This document shows positions 32,757 to 42,144 of a stretch of DNA of 64,000 nt, piece by piece. The position numbers and the translations under genes are program-made. This DNA comes from Methanobacteriota archaeon (GTDB taxonomy: Archaea > Halobacteriota > Methanomicrobia > Methanomicrobiales > Methanocorpusculaceae). Each line of letters starts with the position of its first letter. The stretch's first letter is position 1. The notes under the pieces are model-generated. The model was not told the DNA's origin, searched no databases, and saw only the letters and a program-made list of their open reading frames with translations. The stretch spans positions 1-64,000 of the forward strand of contig JAEWXF010000028.1 in NCBI GenBank assembly GCA_023396065.1, written 5' to 3'.

Positions 32757-33662
32757 TCAGAAATCGTCAAAGTCCTCATCGTCCGTTTCCGCCACCACGA
32801 ACGCCGTATCATACACATTCGAAAGATACCGGACAAAGAAAACGGTAATCGGCACCAGCACAAAAATATACAGAATCGTAAAGATCGCCGACGCGAAAAT
32901 ATTATGACTGAACAGCTGCGTCAGGAACAGCAGCACAAACGTCACCATCAGATACAGAATCGACATAATCACCAGCGACAGAATATAATCATACCAGCCG
33001 ATTTTCCGGATAATCCCCGAAATCGTCCGGAAACTCACCGCATCACGGATCGAACCGGTTCGTGCAAGATGCGTAATCCCGACAAACGCAAACAGTGCAA
33101 CACAAATAATCGTCACAAACTGCAGCGCAGCATAGGAAAAAACCGTCCCCACATACAACAGCCCCTCCTGATTCACCAGCTCCGCCGGTGCATACATTCC
33201 CGTATCCGGGAAGAAATAGAAAAACACCAGCATATACACAAACGAAATCACGAACAGCGGAATCATATAGATAATAATCGTCAGATTCACTCTCCAGCCG
33301 TTAAAGAACAGACCCCAGAGATTTCCCGTCTGGGGAAGCGCATCGTTGCTCCGGAAAACCCGGACACAATACCCCTGCATCAGCGGTATCAGAAACACAC
33401 ACCCGACACCAATCAGCCCTGCAAAAAACTGCAGAATATACGAAAGATTTTCCGGCGTAAACCCAAACGAATCATTCACCAGAAGCGTAGTCAGAACTGG
33501 CAGGGCCAGCAGCTGGAAAACAACCGTTGCCGCAATATATCCTGCAATAATCGGACCGACAATATAGAAAAACAGCACAATCCACCGGGGAAGAGTGGAC
33601 AGACTGAAAAATGCCTGCTTCGTATACGCATAGGCTTCTGAAATGATCTCTGCATGTTCCAT
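32757..33662 (-). CDS. DUF4013 membrane protein
   Basis: The protein has 301 residues from ATG 33662 (MEHAEIISEAYAYTKQAFFS). It has six or seven hydrophobic helices and the DUF4013 layout: an opening amphipathic helix, YILQFFAGLIGVGCVFLIPL, MQGYCVRVFR and a long C-terminal pair of helices. The tail is acidic (AETDDEDFDDF). Such proteins are common in methanogens and have no known role. A TATA box on the minus strand near 33703-33712 (CTTATATA) is preceded by CCAATTA, faintly like the shared motif. Confidence 0.8.
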   Translation of the reverse strand: MEHAEIISEAYAYTKQAFFSLSTLPRWIVLFFYIVGPIIAGYIAATVVFQLLALPVLTTLLVNDSFGFTPENLSYILQFFAGLIGVGCVFLIPLMQGYCVRVFRSNDALPQTGNLWGLFFNGWRVNLTIIIYMIPLFVISFVYMLVFFYFFPDTGMYAPAELVNQEGLLYVGTVFSYAALQFVTIICVALFAFVGITHLARTGSIRDAVSFRTISGIIRKIGWYDYILSLVIMSILYLMVTFVLLFLTQLFSHNIFASAIFTILYIFVLVPITVFFVRYLSNVYDTAFVVAETDDEDFDDF

Positions 33663-33765
33663 GGAACGCTTCTCTCTGTAGTAACTATTACGTGGGTGAA
33701 TATATAAGTAATTGGCAACGAACCCACCCGCGTTTTTATGAACCTGAAAAACCAATCTGTAATAA

Positions 33766-34269
33766 ATGGGAATTCTCGGACAGCTTGAACGTGCCCTCGG
33801 CGTCTGGTATCCTGACCCGGATCAGGACCCGGACGACACCAACCCGGTCGTGGGTATCGCATTCCGCCAGTATATCCTCAACCGGCTCGGTGACACTTTT
33901 TCCGCGACGGATCGCGAGGACCGTGAGACAGGCGTTCCGGACATTGTCGCAGTCCGGAACGCCGACAACTGCCGCTTTGACATCATCACCTGTTTTCGGA
34001 GCAGAATGTTTGTCGGCGAGGACGGAGATGCCTACCTACCCTGGATAACCGACGAAACATACGCCGCCGCAGTTGCCTATGCAGAATGTGAGGGGAATCC
34101 TGGCTTTGTCATCATCGGCCTTCACGGATTTGCAGACGAGCCGAAGTTCGTCTTCGTCGTCCCTCTGGCGGAAGCTGTCCCGCATCTGCCGCGTGCCGTT
34201 CTGCAAAAATATGAAATACCCAAAGGCGGCGAACTTCTGGAATCACATTGCCGGAATCAGCACACCTAA
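33766..34269 (+). CDS. Hypothetical protein
   Basis: The 167-residue soluble protein has no recognised family. Conserved-looking stretches are NPVVGIAFRQYILNRLGDTF, TGVPDIVAVRNADNCRFDII and NPGFVIIGLHGFADEPKFVF. The alternation of strands and the PDI-x(10)-FDII spacing faintly recall a PD-(D/E)xK nuclease core, but no E-x-K is present, so I make no such call. It is divergent from the DUF4013 gene and 29 bp before the aldehyde dehydrogenase, with which it may be co-transcribed. Confidence 0.6.
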   Translation: MGILGQLERALGVWYPDPDQDPDDTNPVVGIAFRQYILNRLGDTFSATDREDRETGVPDIVAVRNADNCRFDIITCFRSRMFVGEDGDAYLPWITDETYAAAVAYAECEGNPGFVIIGLHGFADEPKFVFVVPLAEAVPHLPRAVLQKYEIPKGGELLESHCRNQHT

Positions 34270-34298
34270 ACATCTGCACAGAGATATAACAACACATT

Positions 34299-35708
34299 AT
34301 GCAGATGTTTCTCGGCGGCAGCCCGGCAGACAGTATCTCCGGCAAAACCCTCACCGTATACAACCCGGCAACCGGAAAGCCGGTTGACACCATCCCCGAC
34401 GGCAGCGCAGACGACGTAGCAGCAGCAGTTGAACAGGCATCCCTCCTCCTCCCCAAATGGGAGCGTGTCAGCTCCGCGGACCGGGCCCGGATACTCATTC
34501 GTGCGGCCTCCCTCATCCGGGACCGTGCCGCAGAACTTGCAGCGCTTCTCACCACCGAACAGGGAAAACCCCTGCGGGAAGCGAAGGATGAAATCCTTGG
34601 AACCGCCCACGTTTTTGAGTATTATGCATCCATGACCGGGAGCATTCGCGGGGACGCAGCCGTTCTCCCCCGGTACGGCTATATGAATGTGGTCAGAAAG
34701 CCGCTGGGTATCTGCGGTTCCATCGTTCCCTGGAACATGCCGGCCATCATCTTCGGATGGAAAGCGGGTGCGGCCCTTGCCTGCGGAAACGCCGTAATCG
34801 CCAAACCGTCCGAGACTGCGCCGCTCACTGTCCTCAGACTTGCGCAGCTCCTCGTGGATGCCGGAGTTCCCGGCGGGGCGATGAACGTTGTTACCGGCAG
34901 TGGCCGGACCGCCGGGGATGCGATCGTCAGAAACCCTGACATCCGTCACCTCTCTTTTACCGGCTCGGTTGCCACCGGAAAGGCCGTATCCCTGGCGGCT
35001 GCGCCGACCCTCAAAAAACTCACGTTGGAACTGGGCGGAAACGATGCGTTCATCGTGTGTGAAGACGCGGATATTGATGCAGCCGTTGCGGGCGCAGTCC
35101 GGAACAGATTTTACAACTGCGGTCAGGTCTGTACTTCGGCCAAACGGATTCTCGTCTCCGAGAACATCACCGACCAGTTCCTTGCAAAGGCCCGCGCCGC
35201 CGTGGATAATCTCACCGTCGGCAACGGTCTTGAGAAGGTAACCATGGGGCCGCTGAACAATCCGGGTCAGCGGAATGCCGTTGCAGGCGCAGTTGAGACA
35301 ATCCTTGATCACGACTGCGGCACTCTTATCTGCGGCGGAAAATCGCTTGCTGGTGACGGGAACTTTTATGCGCCGACCCTGCTTTCCGACGTGGCTCCTG
35401 ATGCGGTCCGGGAGGAGATCTTCGGTCCGGTCATGTCGGTGATTCCGTATCATACCCTGGATGAAGCGGTGGAAATTGCCAACGGAACACCGTATGGTCT
35501 CGGCGCTTCGGTCTGGACCCGTGACCTGCAGACCGCATACACCTGCGCCGAACAGATACGGGCCGGTGTTGTCTGGGTGAACAAACATCTTATCCTCCCA
35601 CCCGAACTGCCGTTCGGCGGAACCGGCAGTTCCGGATACGGACGAGAGAACGGTACAGAATTCATCTACGAGTACACCGAGCCGAAGAGTATCCTCCTCA
35701 CGGTCTAA
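34299..35708 (+). CDS. NAD(P)-dependent aldehyde dehydrogenase
   Basis: The 469-residue ALDH superfamily protein has Rossmann motif FTGSVATGKAVS, the general-base Glu in LELGGNDAF and the catalytic Cys in FYNCGQVCTSAKRI (about residue 275). EEIFGPVMSVIPY and GGTGSSGYGREN close the active site. It is closest in layout to lactaldehyde or succinate-semialdehyde dehydrogenases. In methanogens a member of this group (CofA) makes lactate for coenzyme F420, so that role is possible, but the sequence alone does not settle the substrate. A T-run follows the stop. Confidence 0.88.
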   Translation: MQMFLGGSPADSISGKTLTVYNPATGKPVDTIPDGSADDVAAAVEQASLLLPKWERVSSADRARILIRAASLIRDRAAELAALLTTEQGKPLREAKDEILGTAHVFEYYASMTGSIRGDAAVLPRYGYMNVVRKPLGICGSIVPWNMPAIIFGWKAGAALACGNAVIAKPSETAPLTVLRLAQLLVDAGVPGGAMNVVTGSGRTAGDAIVRNPDIRHLSFTGSVATGKAVSLAAAPTLKKLTLELGGNDAFIVCEDADIDAAVAGAVRNRFYNCGQVCTSAKRILVSENITDQFLAKARAAVDNLTVGNGLEKVTMGPLNNPGQRNAVAGAVETILDHDCGTLICGGKSLAGDGNFYAPTLLSDVAPDAVREEIFGPVMSVIPYHTLDEAVEIANGTPYGLGASVWTRDLQTAYTCAEQIRAGVVWVNKHLILPPELPFGGTGSSGYGRENGTEFIYEYTEPKSILLTV

Positions 35709-35767
35709 CTCACCTTTTTTTGTATTGGGGAAAATCATCATAACTTCCGGACACCAATATACTACCA

Positions 35768-36226
35768 ATGGATCCACTCCCGGCTAATGCCACCCACTGC
35801 AAGCGCCTCACCATGAAAGAAGAGGATTATCTTGAAGCGATTCTCAATGTATCCCGGGAAAAAGGATATGCCAAAACCCGGGACGTTGCCGATGAACTGG
35901 GGCTCAGTGCTCCGTCCGTTGTGGAGATGTTTGTCAAACTCGACAGAAAAAAACTCGTTGTCTATCGAAAGTATGAGGGCGTGACCCTGACGGATGCCGG
36001 ACGGATCATTGCCGAACAGATCAAATACCGCCACGACGTACTGGTCGGATTTCTCCGGCTGATCAATGTCCCGGATCCGGTCGCAACGAAAGATGCCTGT
36101 TTCATGGAACATGAACTGAATGCTGCAACGATTCAGCAGATCAAACAGTTCGTTGAGTTCGTTGAAACCACAAAATCCGCACAGCTGGAACTGAAACGGT
36201 TCGGCACCTACTGCATAAAAGAATAA
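35768..36226 (+). CDS. DtxR/MntR-family metal-dependent regulator
   Basis: The 152-residue protein has the family start MKEEDYLEAILNVSREKGYA, helix-turn-helix KTRDVADELGLSAPSVVEMF, wing LVVYRKYEGVTLTDAGR, and dimer helices with metal ligands in RHDVLVGFLRL and ACFMEHELNAATIQQIKQF. There is no SH3-like third domain, as in MntR-type members. It represses metal uptake genes when iron or manganese is bound. ATG 35813 (MKEEDY) is an alternative start that fits the family better. No target gene is evident nearby. Confidence 0.88.
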   Translation: MDPLPANATHCKRLTMKEEDYLEAILNVSREKGYAKTRDVADELGLSAPSVVEMFVKLDRKKLVVYRKYEGVTLTDAGRIIAEQIKYRHDVLVGFLRLINVPDPVATKDACFMEHELNAATIQQIKQFVEFVETTKSAQLELKRFGTYCIKE

Positions 36227-36245
36227 TTCCCTGTTTTTGAAAAAT

Positions 36246-36911
36246 TTAGAGAAGGGAAACCAGTTCCCGCAGAACTGCTTCCGGGTCTTTTGCTTTTACC
36301 ACGCTTGAAGCAAGTAAGACACCGTCCGCGCCGAGATCCACAGCCGTCTTCACGCACTCACCCGACTGAATCCCTGCTCCGCAGAGAACTTTCACGTCGG
36401 GACGTATCCGGTGAACTGCTTCGACAGCGTTTCGGACGATCTCAGGATCTGCTTTTGCAACCGAGATGCCTGATCCTATCAGCTCCGGCGGTTCAATGGC
36501 AATATATGTCGGCTCAAATGCCGCCGCCGCTGCAGACACCGCCACATTATTTGTGCAGACCACCGACTCCAGATGATTGAACTTCGCTGCCGCAACCGTT
36601 GCCTCAATTGCGGCGATGGTAAGCCGGCGCTCGGAATGGTTGATCAATGCACCCGTACAGCCGGCTGCCCGGACGGTGAACGCCGGAACATGTCCGGTGA
36701 ACGCCCCTTCGACCGGATCAATATGCTGGGCATAGACCGGAATCTCATAATGTTTACAGAATGGGTGCAGTTCCGTGAACTGCGGCGCAACGCCGATGGG
36801 AATCCCGGACTCCTGCATCACCAGTTCCGCGGCAGAACCGATCTGTCCTGCATTATTTCCCGCACCCTCCCGGTATGATTTGAAGTTGATCAGAATCAGC
36901 GGAGCGGTCAT
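36246..36911 (-). CDS. tpiA: Triosephosphate isomerase, archaeal type
   Basis: The 221-residue archaeal TIM is about 30 residues shorter than bacterial forms. LILINFKSYREGAGNNAGQ holds the substrate Asn-Lys, INHSERRL the catalytic His, and YIAIEPPELIGSG the catalytic Glu. The phosphate loop is AGIQSGECVKTAV with DGVLLASSVVKAKDPE. It interconverts glyceraldehyde 3-phosphate and dihydroxyacetone phosphate, chiefly for gluconeogenesis in a methanogen. It starts directly after the mbf1 stop, so the two share an operon. Confidence 0.95.
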   Translation of the reverse strand: MTAPLILINFKSYREGAGNNAGQIGSAAELVMQESGIPIGVAPQFTELHPFCKHYEIPVYAQHIDPVEGAFTGHVPAFTVRAAGCTGALINHSERRLTIAAIEATVAAAKFNHLESVVCTNNVAVSAAAAAFEPTYIAIEPPELIGSGISVAKADPEIVRNAVEAVHRIRPDVKVLCGAGIQSGECVKTAVDLGADGVLLASSVVKAKDPEAVLRELVSLL

Positions 36912-37421
36912 TTATTTCCTCTTTACCTGCAGCACATCGCCAAGCGTAGTTGCCGCAACGCCGCCTTTCTGCAGCGTATCACTTCCGTCTCCGGCATCCA
37001 GCAGCACGATATCCAGCTCCTTTTCCAGCTTCACCCGTTCAGCCTCGGTCGGGGCACGGTCTCCGCGTTCCAGCTTTTTGATATCGCCCTCCTGCATCTT
37101 CAGAACAAATGCAAGATCTTTCTGGGAAAATCCCTTTGCCTGCCGGGCCGCGGCAATCCGTTTCGCATAGTCCTCTACGACATCGCCCTCGATATAATCA
37201 AACATATCCCGTTTTCTTGCGGCTGATGCGGAGGGGGTCGACGGCCGTCTTGCTGCCGCCGGTGCTGAATATCCGGCAGACACACTTTTCGGGGCCTGAA
37301 CTTCAGTGCCAAGTTTGGCACATTTCTCGCAAACTTTCATGGGTTTGGCGCCCTCAATCTGAACCAGTTTTGGCTTTTTGGTGAGAGGTGCGCCACATAA
37401 CTCACAGTATTCTGTCTGCAT
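36912..37421 (-). CDS. mbf1: Multiprotein bridging factor MBF1
   Basis: The 169-residue protein has an N-terminal zinc ribbon (CELCGAPL and CEKCAKLG), a flexible Ala/Ser/Pro linker, and a C-terminal Cro/C1-type helix-turn-helix (AARQAKGFSQKDLAFVLKMQ, then IKKLERGDRAPTEAERVKLE). This is the archaeal MBF1 layout. In archaea it binds the small ribosomal subunit and influences translation rather than TBP bridging. Pairing with tpiA is seen here without gap. Confidence 0.92.
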   Translation of the reverse strand: MQTEYCELCGAPLTKKPKLVQIEGAKPMKVCEKCAKLGTEVQAPKSVSAGYSAPAAARRPSTPSASAARKRDMFDYIEGDVVEDYAKRIAAARQAKGFSQKDLAFVLKMQEGDIKKLERGDRAPTEAERVKLEKELDIVLLDAGDGSDTLQKGGVAATTLGDVLQVKRK

Positions 37422-37574
37422 GATAATTCACCTGCATTACTATTTGAAATTCGGGAACATTAACCCTTTTCATAGCGGCTGATTCTTTCGCTTTTTGGGA
37501 TCGGGCAGGGACTCACGGAGAAACAGAAAGCTACTTTAGCGATTGCATACTTGTATATTCCTTAAAGGTGGCTC

Positions 37575-38843
37575 ATGCCGGAAACTCCCCACGATCCCTG
37601 TCCTGATGTCGCAACCCCGCCGATTGCCGTAGATACTCTTGTGTCATCCGATGAGATTACCCAGCTGCGGAAGACGAATATTGCACTGGAAGGCAGGAAC
37701 TACGAGCTTCGCGAACAGCTGAGACAGATGAAACTGATGATTGCCGGCGCCGAATCGGAACGGGATCAGTACAAGCGTGAGATAAAAAAGCTGAAAGGCG
37801 AACTTGATCTCTTTCGCAGTCCGCCGCTGGTGATCGGTACCATCGAATCAGTACAGGAAGACGGAAAAGTAGTGGTTCGGAGTACGACCGGACCGCAGTT
37901 TCTCTCGAGGGTGAGTGAGGTGGTGCGGCCGGCAGATCTCCATCCCGGGGTTGTCTGCGCAATGCATTCCCAGTCATATGTAATCGTAGAACTGCTGCCG
38001 GCCCAATATGATGCGAGTGTCGCAGGAATGGAGGTTGAAGATGCGCCAAACGTTACCTATACGGACATTGGCGGTCTGGAACCGCAAAAGAAACTGCTTC
38101 GGGAGGCAGTGGAACTTCCGCTTCTGCAGCCTGAGCTGTTTGTGAAGGTGGGTATTGAGCCGCCGAAAGGTGTCCTCCTGTTTGGTCCGCCGGGAACCGG
38201 AAAGACGCTGCTGGCAAAGGCCGTGGCACATGAAACCAATGCCGCATTTATTCATGTGGTGGGTTCCGAGCTGGTGCAGAAGTATATCGGAGAAGGTGCC
38301 CGGATGGTCCGCGAACTGTTCATGATGGCACGCAAGAAAGCACCGGCGATCATCTTTATCGATGAGATTGATGCGATTGGTGCGTCGAGAGGAAATGATC
38401 TGTACTCTGCCGGAGATCATGAGGTAAACCGGACGCTGATGCAGCTGCTCGCCGAGCTGGACGGGTTTGACACCCGGGGCGACGTGAAGATAATTGCTGC
38501 AACGAACCGTCCTGATATTCTGGATAAGGCACTGCTGCGGCCGGGGCGGTTTGACCGGATTATTGAGTTCCCTCTGCCGGACAGAACCGGACGGGAGAGA
38601 ATTCTTGCCATTCACGCCGCAAAGATGCAGCTGGCCTCATCCGTTTCTCTTGCGGATGTTGCAAATAGGACGGAGGGCATGAACGGATCGGATCTGATGG
38701 CGATCACGGTTGAGGCAGGCATGAATGCGGTCCGGAACCATCGATCAACGATCACAGCCGAGGATTTTTCGGCGGCGGTCAAAGCGGTTGCAGCCGGCCG
38801 GTATGCCGGGACGTCCCGTCAGGCGGATCTGATGTATTCCTAA
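37575..38843 (+). CDS. pan: Proteasome-activating nucleotidase, copy 1
   Basis: The 422-residue AAA+ ATPase has an N-terminal coiled coil at about 25-75 (LRKTNIALEGRNYELREQL), an OB domain at about 80-150, and the AAA core: Walker A GPPGTGKT, Walker B FIDEIDAIG, Arg fingers in LLRPGRFDRIIEF. It ends DLMYS, a hydrophobic-Tyr-x tail that docks into the 20S proteasome. It unfolds proteins for degradation. A strong ribosome site (AAAGGTGG) precedes ATG 37575. Copy 2 lies at 42145; no 20S subunit genes are in the window. Confidence 0.95.
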   Translation: MPETPHDPCPDVATPPIAVDTLVSSDEITQLRKTNIALEGRNYELREQLRQMKLMIAGAESERDQYKREIKKLKGELDLFRSPPLVIGTIESVQEDGKVVVRSTTGPQFLSRVSEVVRPADLHPGVVCAMHSQSYVIVELLPAQYDASVAGMEVEDAPNVTYTDIGGLEPQKKLLREAVELPLLQPELFVKVGIEPPKGVLLFGPPGTGKTLLAKAVAHETNAAFIHVVGSELVQKYIGEGARMVRELFMMARKKAPAIIFIDEIDAIGASRGNDLYSAGDHEVNRTLMQLLAELDGFDTRGDVKIIAATNRPDILDKALLRPGRFDRIIEFPLPDRTGRERILAIHAAKMQLASSVSLADVANRTEGMNGSDLMAITVEAGMNAVRNHRSTITAEDFSAAVKAVAAGRYAGTSRQADLMYS

Positions 38844-39140
38844 TTTTACGTCCCTCATCTCCGCAAATCCTCTCTCACGAACATATCATGATATCTCATG
38901 CTGAAACAGAGAAAAAACGATACAAATCTCATCCCACATTTCCCTTCGGCAGTCGCCCTCTGTTGACCTCAATAAACCGGAAATAAGGCAACATAATCCT
39001 GAAAATGACCTGCACTACCTCCGAAATACCCCCTGATTCTCAAGGTAATTGCCTGAATTTTGAATTTGACATGATATAATGGGTATTTCGAAAAAGCTAT
39101 CCGCATCCGGACAGGATGGGGCAAAGGTTCATGGGTGTTT

Positions 39141-39650
39141 TTAGAGGTCTGTCCGGGAGATAAACTTCTCTTCGGGTATCTGTTTTCCGTACCGGTTGAT
39201 CTCGCCCCGGTAAATCCGGGTGGAGGATACAGCTTTGCCATCCTCGGCAAGCACGCACTGAATCTGGTACAGGTCAACCATTGGTCTTCCGAGCTCCTTT
39301 CGTTTCCGGTTGATCTCATTGCCGACCGGGAAGGTTTCATAGCTGACAACGAGCGCGTCGAAGTCCTGGGTTAAGGCACTGCCGTACTGATCATAGAGTG
39401 GTTCAATCTCATAGGTTGCCGGAAAGTTTCTGGATTGTATCCATGCGGTCAGCTCGGCAAATCTGACAGCGTAGGTCCGGACCGGATGCTGTTTGCGGGA
39501 AGCAAACGGATCTGCGGATAGACCGATGACCACATGGCCTCCCGGCCCGGCGGTGGTAAAGGCACGGGTCAGCAGCAGCTGATGCCCGATATGCAGAGGG
39601 TCAAATGTACCCCCGACCATGACTTTCATCTGCGGGTTGATTGGACGCAT
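39141..39650 (-). CDS. coaD: Phosphopantetheine adenylyltransferase, archaeal type
   Basis: The 169-residue nucleotidyltransferase has the phosphate-binding MVGGTFDPLHIGHQLLL (HxGH) and ALVVSYETFPVGNEINRKR with VSSTRIYRGEINRYGK (the SSTxIR-type motif). It transfers AMP to 4'-phosphopantetheine in coenzyme A synthesis. ATG 39629 (MKVMVGGTFD) fits the family start better than 39650. The 297-bp gap on its far side (38844-39140) shows nothing but AT-rich sequence. Confidence 0.9.
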   Translation of the reverse strand: MRPINPQMKVMVGGTFDPLHIGHQLLLTRAFTTAGPGGHVVIGLSADPFASRKQHPVRTYAVRFAELTAWIQSRNFPATYEIEPLYDQYGSALTQDFDALVVSYETFPVGNEINRKRKELGRPMVDLYQIQCVLAEDGKAVSSTRIYRGEINRYGKQIPEEKFISRTDL

Positions 39651-39703
39651 GGAAAGAAAAGGATACCTATCGAACCCGCAGAGGGGAAATGTGCGGGTTC
39701 AAT

Positions 39704-40822
39704 TCACCTGTGGACATCTGCCGGGGGCGGCGGCAGACCGATATTCAGGGTAATGTTGACCGGAAGCACGACAGTATTTCCTTTCAGGTCGGTGGCAGTG
39801 ACGGTATAGGTGAGAGGTCCTTCAAGTACCGGAACCGGGTGCGTATACCCTGCCATATTTTCAATATCCCGGGTCTGGATGGATATTTCGTAATCCGGAT
39901 AGGCACCGTAGCCGGTGCTCGCAATCTGTGCTGATGCAATACCGTTCGGCGACAGAATGTTTGCACGAACCGACAGACTCACTGGTACTACGTCAATAAA
40001 GAGAGCCGCCCCTTCCGCAGGGGACACGACATCGATGAACACCGGACAGCCAGCGGTCAGATCCTTTGGCATATGAATGTCCAAAAACCTGACCGGAACC
40101 GCGGGGAGACCGGCATCCTTCAGGGTCTCCGCCCAGAGGCCCGCAAAGGTCGTCATCTCCTCCTGAGTCGGAAGGGATTCATGGGAGCAGTACACCTCCA
40201 GACATCCGTCCTCACTGGTATAATACCAGCCGCTCAGGTATCCTCCCGCGCCGGACACCTCTGCAATCAGCTCCCGGAACGGGAGGGTCCGGGGATTATC
40301 ATGGATCGAGGTTATCCATGCAGCAATTGTCTGCCGGTCGGTTTCCGGGAATGTGATCCCCGGGTCCCCGAAGGTCTGCAGGACTTCCGGCAGCAGATAC
40401 CTTGGGTCCGGACGGACCGGGTCTGCAATCAGCTCCGGCATCAGGTACTCAATCAGTTTTCGCTCCTGTGCTTCGGACAGAGGAAACGCATACACGATCT
40501 GCGACATATACGCTGACATTCCGGGTATCCGGTAGATACCCGATGCTGCATCATACTCTTCGGCATACCGTTCCTCCAGTTTTCCGGCGGCTGCGGCAAT
40601 CTCTGCTGCGGTAAAATTCCAGCCGGTTTTTTCATTGATCTGGGTCAGGTTCCCGGTAAAATTCTCCAGAAAAATATAGTCCATACCCGGAACCGGGTGT
40701 GAGGGGACCACTGTTGGGAGCGGTACGGCAGGGAGTCCGGAGTTGTCCGAAAGAGTAACACATCCTGCGGCACTCAAAAGGAGAATCAGGAGAGATACGA
40801 CAGGAACTATTTTTCGGATCAT
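39704..40822 (-). CDS. Large lipoprotein with DAASG domain and Ig-like end (copy 2)
   Basis: The protein has 372 residues; MIRKIVPVVSLLILLLSAAG precedes the lipidated Cys. Residues about 50-130 (FTAAEIAAAAGKLEERYA, EYDAASGIYRIPGM, EAQERKLIEYLMP) are homologous to the small lipoprotein at 25034. The C-terminal 90 residues look like a cadherin or PKD-type beta domain (VSPAEGAALFIDVVPVSLS; LEGPLTYTVTATDLKGNTVV). It lies outside the shared-motif region and its promoter lacks the motif. Function is unknown. Confidence 0.75.
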   Translation of the reverse strand: MIRKIVPVVSLLILLLSAAGCVTLSDNSGLPAVPLPTVVPSHPVPGMDYIFLENFTGNLTQINEKTGWNFTAAEIAAAAGKLEERYAEEYDAASGIYRIPGMSAYMSQIVYAFPLSEAQERKLIEYLMPELIADPVRPDPRYLLPEVLQTFGDPGITFPETDRQTIAAWITSIHDNPRTLPFRELIAEVSGAGGYLSGWYYTSEDGCLEVYCSHESLPTQEEMTTFAGLWAETLKDAGLPAVPVRFLDIHMPKDLTAGCPVFIDVVSPAEGAALFIDVVPVSLSVRANILSPNGIASAQIASTGYGAYPDYEISIQTRDIENMAGYTHPVPVLEGPLTYTVTATDLKGNTVVLPVNITLNIGLPPPPADVHR

Positions 40823-40976
40823 TATCGGAAAACTCCGGGGCGGTCCATGCTTCTCTTTTGTCGTTTGGACCGATATATGTTTGTGCGGGTCTGCTCCGGA
40901 TACACAACGCTTTTACAGAATCTCTCCACAGCAGCTATGGGAAATCTGCAGACAAAAATTTTTTGGAGAAATATGG

Positions 40977-42038
40977 TTAGTCTCTGGTTGCAGAGACCGT
41001 CCATGCCCCGTCCGCAGTTACGGCCACAAGACAGGTGATTGTTTTATATCCGTTCGGATTCTGCAGCAGATACTCAAAGCCCACGGATCCTGCCGGAACC
41101 ACCACATCTCCGGCAACGGTTCCGTCCGCAGTATAGAAGACCAGCGTCACCGGGTTTTTGCCGCTGTTGGATAGGGACAGCATCAGATCACCGGTAATCG
41201 CATAATACTGCGTCACCTCATCTCCTGTCCCGTGGAGATATGTCAGCGGTCCCGGATTTACCGGGATCGGCTGGGTTATCTCAAAACCCCAGGAGCCTGC
41301 GGTGTTCACATTGAGTGTATAGGAGCCGTTTACCGCTACCGGATAGGCAATCTGCGTCTTGGCCGGTCCCTGATCCGAGTCAAGTGTTCCGGCACTCACC
41401 CCGTTTGCATACAGGGTGGCCGAGACCTGATCCGTCCCCAGATAGTATCCGTTGAAGACAGCAATACCCTTTTCCAGAGTAAACGACTGCGTCGTCATGG
41501 AATTTGCTCCTGTGATAAACATAATTCCGTTCGACCGGTACCGGGTAAACGAGGCACTGTCGGCTGCATAGGGTCCGTCCACGGTCAGTGTCCAGGTACC
41601 TGACGCAATGACATCAAACGTGTAGTATCCCGGTTCACGGACCTCAAACGCGGTTGAGCCCTCCCAGGCATTCAGTTCGTTGAACAGCAGATCCTGATGG
41701 ATCCCTCCTTTGGTAAGCCAGACAATAAAGTTCCCGTTCTCATAATTGTGCGCCTGAACTGTGGATACTCCGGTGTCCAGCCAGATCTCCCAGGTCTGGG
41801 AGGTACCCGACCCGTCAATCTGGTGAGACGGCATCTGCGTCTGTGCCGGTTTCGGCGTTACAGTTGCAGCAGCCGACGGGACGACGGTTGCGGTCACTGT
41901 GGCGGGTGCCTCTGTCGGAGAAACGGTCTCGTTTGAAACAGATGTCTCCGGGGTTCCGGTATAGTGAATGCATCCCGCACTGCAGAACAGAATACAGAGT
42001 ATGAGGAGGACTCCGGCAAAACGTAGTGGATGGTTCAT
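40977..42038 (-). CDS. Large lipoprotein, beta-rich (copy 2)
   Basis: The protein has 353 residues; signal FAGVLLILCILFCSAGC with Cys lipidation, then a Thr/Pro linker. The body holds about 260 residues of beta structure with repeats such as GYYTFDVIASGTWTLTVDGP and GSYTLNVNTAGSWGFEITQP, and LSNSGKNPVTLVFYTADGTV. It is the paralogue of the lipoprotein at 29264. It is divergent from pan copy 2, with 106 bp between them. A TATA-like ACATATAT stands about 80 bp upstream, and no shared motif is present. Confidence 0.75.
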   Translation of the reverse strand: MNHPLRFAGVLLILCILFCSAGCIHYTGTPETSVSNETVSPTEAPATVTATVVPSAAATVTPKPAQTQMPSHQIDGSGTSQTWEIWLDTGVSTVQAHNYENGNFIVWLTKGGIHQDLLFNELNAWEGSTAFEVREPGYYTFDVIASGTWTLTVDGPYAADSASFTRYRSNGIMFITGANSMTTQSFTLEKGIAVFNGYYLGTDQVSATLYANGVSAGTLDSDQGPAKTQIAYPVAVNGSYTLNVNTAGSWGFEITQPIPVNPGPLTYLHGTGDEVTQYYAITGDLMLSLSNSGKNPVTLVFYTADGTVAGDVVVPAGSVGFEYLLQNPNGYKTITCLVAVTADGAWTVSATRD

Positions 42039-42144
42039 AAACAGCTGTATCTATGTTTCGGATACTGATAACTGTTCGGGATGAGGTACCGGTGCCCAAA
42101 TGAGATAGCATATATGTGCTGAAAACCCACCTAACAAATAAGTT

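Noticed and set aside
33698..33725. Possible ninth shared-motif promoter before the DUF4013 gene
   Set aside because: The minus strand has CCAATTA before a TATA box, but the GG(T/C) half is missing, so it is not counted as a site.
34266..35777. 503-codon open frame on the minus strand
   Set aside because: It is antisense to the aldehyde dehydrogenase, which has its catalytic Cys and Glu; this is a shadow frame.
38969..39349. 126-codon minus-strand frame
   Set aside because: It overlaps coaD in another frame and has no family or start signal.
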